DNA of 64,000 nt from Chelatococcus sambhunathii (lineage in GTDB: Bacteria > Pseudomonadota > Alphaproteobacteria > Rhizobiales > Methylopilaceae). Positions 60,620 to 64,000 of the stretch are shown here, in pieces. The stretch lies in NCBI GenBank assembly GCA_031316315.1, contig JADBEO010000001.1:110053-174052 (forward strand). Reading direction: 5' to 3'. The notes beneath the pieces were generated by a model. It made no database searches and had not been told where the DNA came from. It saw only the letters and a list, made by a program, of their open reading frames with translations. The number at the start of each line of letters is the position of its first letter. The stretch's first letter is position 1. The translations under genes and the position numbers were made by a program.

Positions 60620-62125
60620 ATGACCGACTGGCCGATCCTTTCGCTGCTGACCTTCCTACCGCTGGTGGGCGTGCTGTTCCTGCTCGTCATCCGCGGTGAG
60701 GACGAGTTCTCGCTGAAGAACATCCGCCACATCGCGCTTTGGACGACGGTGGTGAACTTCGTCTTCGCCTGCGTGCTGTGGGCGAAGTTCGATCACGCCA
60801 ATGCGGGCTTCCAGTTCGTCGAGCAGGCCGCGTGGCTGGGCGGGGCGATCAACTACCGGATGGGCGTGGACGGGATCTCGACCCCGTTCACCATTCTCAC
60901 CGCCTTCCTGATGCCGTTCTGCATCCTGGCGTCCTGGAACTCCATCACGCACCGCGTGAAGGAGTACATGATCGCCTTCCTCGTGCTCGAGACGCTGATG
61001 ATCGGCGTCTTCTGCGCGCTCGACCTCGTGCTGTTCTACCTGTTCTTCGAGGGCGGGCTGATCCCGATGTTCCTGATCATCGGCATCTGGGGCGGCAAGC
61101 GGCGCGTCTACGCCAGCTTCAAGTTCTTCCTCTACACGCTGCTCGGCTCGCTGCTGATGCTGGTCGGCATCCTCGCGATGTACGGCACGGCCGGCACCAC
61201 CGACATCCAGGCGCTGCTGCAGTACAAGTTCCCGGCCGGCATGCAGACCTGGCTCTGGCTCGGCTTCTTCGCCTCCTTCGCGGTGAAGATGCCGATGTGG
61301 CCGGTCCACACATGGCTGCCCGACGCGCATGTCGAAGCGCCGACGGCGGGCTCCGTGATCCTGGCCGGCATCCTGCTGAAGATGGGCGGCTACGGCTTCC
61401 TGCGCTTCTCGCTGCCGATGTTCCCGCTGGCGTCGGAGCAGTTCGCGCCGCTGGTCTTCGCGTTGTCGGTCGTGGCCATCATCTACACCTCGCTGGTCGC
61501 GCTCATGCAGGAGGACATCAAGAAGCTGATCGCCTACTCCTCCGTCGCCCATATGGGCTTCGTGACGATGGGCATCTTCACCCTGAACGCGCAGGGCGTG
61601 CAGGGCGCGGTGTTCCAGATGGTCAGCCACGGCATCGTCTCGGGCGCGCTGTTCCTCTGCGTCGGCGTCGTCTACGACCGGATGCACACCCGCGAGATCG
61701 CGGCCTTCGGCGGCCTCGTGAACCGCATGCCCTGGTACGCCGCCGCCTTCCTCGTATTCACCATGGCGAATGTCGGCCTGCCGGGCACATCCGGCTTCGT
61801 CGGCGAGTTCCTGACGCTGATGGGCGCCTTCCGCGCCAACACCTGGGTGGCGTTCTTCGCGACGACGGGCGTGATCCTGTCGGCCGGCTACGCGCTCTGG
61901 CTCTACCGCAAGGTGATCTTCGGCGAGATGACCAAGCCCTCGCTCGAGGGCATCGCCGACCTCAACCGCCGCGAGATCGCCATCCTCGTCCCGCTGGTGC
62001 TGTTGACCGTGCTGTTCGGCGTCTGGCCGGCGCCGATCCTCGACATGTCGGCCGCGAGCGTCGACGGCATCCTCAACACCGCGACGGCCGCCATCGAGGC
62101 CGCCGGGAAGACGGCGGCGCGGTGA
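60620..62125 (+). CDS. nuoM: NADH-quinone oxidoreductase subunit M
   Basis: This antiporter-like proton-pumping subunit has 501 residues and fourteen helices. Motifs: [20 protein letters not shown] with the coupling Glu, [60 protein letters not shown] and [18 protein letters not shown]. About 400 bases of repeat DNA separate it from nuoL, whereas most upstream nuo genes overlap or nearly abut. Confidence 0.98.
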   Translation: MTDWPILSLLTFLPLVGVLFLLVIRGEDEFSLKNIRHIALWTTVVNFVFACVLWAKFDHANAGFQFVEQAAWLGGAINYRMGVDGISTPFTILTAFLMPFCILASWNSITHRVKEYMIAFLVLETLMIGVFCALDLVLFYLFFEGGLIPMFLIIGIWGGKRRVYASFKFFLYTLLGSLLMLVGILAMYGTAGTTDIQALLQYKFPAGMQTWLWLGFFASFAVKMPMWPVHTWLPDAHVEAPTAGSVILAGILLKMGGYGFLRFSLPMFPLASEQFAPLVFALSVVAIIYTSLVALMQEDIKKLIAYSSVAHMGFVTMGIFTLNAQGVQGAVFQMVSHGIVSGALFLCVGVVYDRMHTREIAAFGGLVNRMPWYAAAFLVFTMANVGLPGTSGFVGEFLTLMGAFRANTWVAFFATTGVILSAGYALWLYRKVIFGEMTKPSLEGIADLNRREIAILVPLVLLTVLFGVWPAPILDMSAASVDGILNTATAAIEAAGKTAAR

Positions 62126-62170
62126 TGGGTCTGCTGAACCTTGACCAATCGGTGAGGCGGGACGTCTCCG

Positions 62171-62323
62171 TCCCCCTCTCCCGCTTGCGGGAGAGGGTAG
62201 GGGTGAGGGGCGTCAGCACGAGCGTTTCAGGCGAAATCTCTTCCCGCGCGGACGCGCTCCATTCGGGATCGATGGCGCCACACGCCCTCATCCTTACCTT
62301 CTCCCGCAAGCGGGAGAAGGAGC
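62171..62323. repeat. Repeat element R3b (nuoM-nuoN gap)
   Basis: It has the same order as R3a: hairpin CCCTCTCCCGCTTGCGGGAG, then GAGGGTAGGGGTGAGGGGCG, a middle part with GCGGACGCGC and ATGGCGCC in common with R3a, then CCCTCATCCTTACC and hairpin TTCTCCCGCAAGCGGGAGAA. Confidence 0.88.
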
Positions 62324-62384
62324 GGCCGACGTCGCGACTGAATGCAGCTCCGCTGAGCGAACTGGACGGGAGCAACTGAGCCCC

Positions 62385-63821
62385 ATGACCTCTCTCCCCC
62401 AATTCGCCGTCGCGCTGCCCGAGATCGTCCTCGCGATCGGCGCGCTCGTGCTTGTGCTGGTCGGCGCGATCGCGGGCGATCGCACGACCGGGCTGATCAA
62501 CGGCCTCGCTGTCGCGCTGCTCGCGGTCGCGGGCGTACTTGTCCTGGCGGCGCCGGTCGAGACCGCGCCCGCCTTCGGCGGCGGCTTCACCGCCGACGCT
62601 TTCGCGCGCTTCATGAAGGTGCTGGCCTATGTCGCGGCGATCGGCGCGCTGGCGCTCAGCTTCGACTACATGCGGCGCGAGGGCTTCGCGCGCTACGAAT
62701 ACGCCGTGCTGGTCGTGCTCTCAACGCTCGGCATGTCGCTGATGATCTCGGCCTCCGACCTCATCACGCTCTATCTCGGCCTCGAGCTCCAGAGCCTCGC
62801 GCTCTACGTGATCGCCGCCATCCACCGCGACGACGTGCGCTCGACCGAGGCGGGCCTCAAGTACTTCGTGCTCGGCGCGCTCTCCTCCGGCATGCTGCTC
62901 TACGGCGCCTCGCTGGTTTACGGCACCACCGGCGCGATCGGCTTCGCGGACATCGCGGCGTCGATCGAGGACGCCCAGACGGTCTCGCTCGGGCTGATCT
63001 TCGGCATCGTGTTCCTGCTCGCCGGCTTCGCCTTCAAGATCTCGGCGGTGCCGTTCCACATGTGGACGCCCGACGTATACGAGGGCGCGCCGACGCCGAT
63101 CACCGCCTTCTTCGCCTCCGCGACCAAGGTCGCCGGCGTCGCGATGTTCGTGCGCGCGGTCTCAGAGGCGTTTCCCGGCGTCACGCAGGAGTGGCGGCAG
63201 GTGGTGGTGTTCGTCGCCATCGCCTCGATGGCGCTCGGCTCCTTCGCGGCGATCGGCCAGCGGAACCTGAAGCGCCTGATGGCCTACTCCTCGATCGGCC
63301 ATATGGGCTACGTGCTGGTCGGCCTCGCAGCCGGTACGCCCGAGGGGGTGAGGGGCGTCGCGATCTACGCCGCGATCTACGTCGCGATGACGCTCGGGGC
63401 CTTCGCTTGCATCCTGTCGATGCGGGTGGGGGACCGCTACGTCGAGTCGATCGACGACCTCGCCGGCCTGTCGCGGACCAAGCCCGCCATGGCTTTCGTG
63501 CTGTCGATGATCCTGTTCTCGCTCGCCGGCATCCCGCCGCTCGCGGGCTTCTTCGCCAAGTTCTACGTGTTCTACGCGGCGGTGAACGCCGGGCTCTATC
63601 CGCTCGCCGTCATCGGCTTCGTGCTGAGCGTGGTCGGCGCGTTCTACTATCTGAGGATCGTCAAGATCATCTATTTCGACGAACCGACGGTCGAGTTCGC
63701 CCCGATGACCGCGGCGGCGAAGCTGGTGCTGACGCTCGCGGGCGGCTTCACGCTGCTGTACTTCGTCTACCCCGCGCCGCTCACCAGCGCCGCCCAGGCC
63801 GCCGCTGCGTCGCTGTTCTGA
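62385..63821 (+). CDS. nuoN: NADH-quinone oxidoreductase subunit N
   Basis: This antiporter-like proton-pumping subunit has 478 residues. Motifs: [20 protein letters not shown] with the coupling Glu, [60 protein letters not shown] and [20 protein letters not shown]. It is the last subunit gene of the operon. The remaining bases of the window hold a repeat and no gene start. Confidence 0.98.
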   Translation: MTSLPQFAVALPEIVLAIGALVLVLVGAIAGDRTTGLINGLAVALLAVAGVLVLAAPVETAPAFGGGFTADAFARFMKVLAYVAAIGALALSFDYMRREGFARYEYAVLVVLSTLGMSLMISASDLITLYLGLELQSLALYVIAAIHRDDVRSTEAGLKYFVLGALSSGMLLYGASLVYGTTGAIGFADIAASIEDAQTVSLGLIFGIVFLLAGFAFKISAVPFHMWTPDVYEGAPTPITAFFASATKVAGVAMFVRAVSEAFPGVTQEWRQVVVFVAIASMALGSFAAIGQRNLKRLMAYSSIGHMGYVLVGLAAGTPEGVRGVAIYAAIYVAMTLGAFACILSMRVGDRYVESIDDLAGLSRTKPAMAFVLSMILFSLAGIPPLAGFFAKFYVFYAAVNAGLYPLAVIGFVLSVVGAFYYLRIVKIIYFDEPTVEFAPMTAAAKLVLTLAGGFTLLYFVYPAPLTSAAQAAAASLF

Positions 63822-63895
63822 GGTTTCGTTCCGTTTGATCGCCGTCGAGACATGCAGGGCGCGGATCGCGCATCCGTCGCCTTTCGGGGATGAGC

Positions 63896-64000
63896 GCGAT
63901 CCCTCCCCTTGCAAAGGGGAGGGCAGGGTGGGGTTCGGGCCGCATCTGGCGCCGGACGTCGGCGTCGAGCTCTATCCTGAAGCCATCCCCACCCTTACCC
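63896..64000. repeat. Repeat element R5b at the right window edge (partial)
   Basis: The palindrome CCCTCCCCTTGCAAAGGGGA is followed by GGGCAGGGTGGGGTTCGGGC and, after about 45 bases, by the inverted CATCCCCACCCTTACCC at the edge. It is organised like R5a (56950-57090). The 75 bases between the nuoN stop and this element show no feature. Confidence 0.6.

Overview
The window is high-GC DNA from an alphaproteobacterium, most likely of the order Hyphomicrobiales (Rhizobiales). The evidence is gene order and family content: dusB-ntrB-ntrC-ntrY-ntrX, glyA-nrdR-ribD-ribE-ribH-nusB, tig-clpP-clpX-lon-hup, glnB-glnA, a fused ispDF, an LdtR-type MarR regulator, an IalB-family protein and an alphaproteobacterial nuo operon. 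I cannot name the genus from sequence alone. Almost everything is core chromosome. There is no phage, plasmid backbone, transposase, CRISPR array or rRNA operon.

Layout. 1-12.9 kb: hemB (cut by the left edge), a small membrane protein, ldtR, a minus-strand cluster (YejA-like binding protein, degenerate acyl-CoA-synthetase-like protein, FrnE-type oxidoreductase), ialB, hspQ, a malyl-CoA-lyase-like aldolase, an AEC transporter, cspA with a small basic protein, an L,D-transpeptidase and a DUF6898-like protein. 13-19.7 kb: glyA, nrdR, riboflavin genes and nusB, then cinA and ispDF on the opposite strand. 19.8-30.2 kb: dusB and the two nitrogen two-component systems NtrBC and NtrYX, a D-amino-acid aminotransferase, hfq and hflX. 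30.4-33.4 kb: a secreted small protein and a GMC oxidoreductase with a Tat-signal partner. 33.5-37.1 kb: glnA and glnB facing nnrD, with a good sigma-54 promoter and an NtrC-like site in the divergent gap. 37.2-44.8 kb: tRNA-Leu, trigger factor, ClpP, ClpX, Lon, HU, tRNA-Val, tRNA-Asp. 44.8-46.7 kb: about 1 kb without a supported gene, then a lower-GC pyruvyl-transferase-like gene. 47.0-63.8 kb: all 14 complex I genes nuoA-nuoN in order.

Themes. Nitrogen control is represented at three levels: NtrBC/NtrYX sensors, PII (glnB) and glutamine synthetase with its likely NtrC-dependent promoter. Protein quality control is concentrated in tig-clpP-clpX-lon. Envelope biology appears as ldtR plus an L,D-transpeptidase about 9 kb away.

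The most unusual region is the nuo operon. Five small extra reading frames are inserted between subunit genes, nuoL carries a 16-histidine insertion, and the nuoI-J, nuoL-M and nuoM-N junctions are filled with palindromic repeat elements. Related or analogous palindromic elements sit in four other intergenic gaps. I found no convincing new defence or mobile system. The best leads are the nuo accessory genes, the NuoL His-rich loop, the repeat families, the GMC/Tat pair and the degenerate ANL protein.
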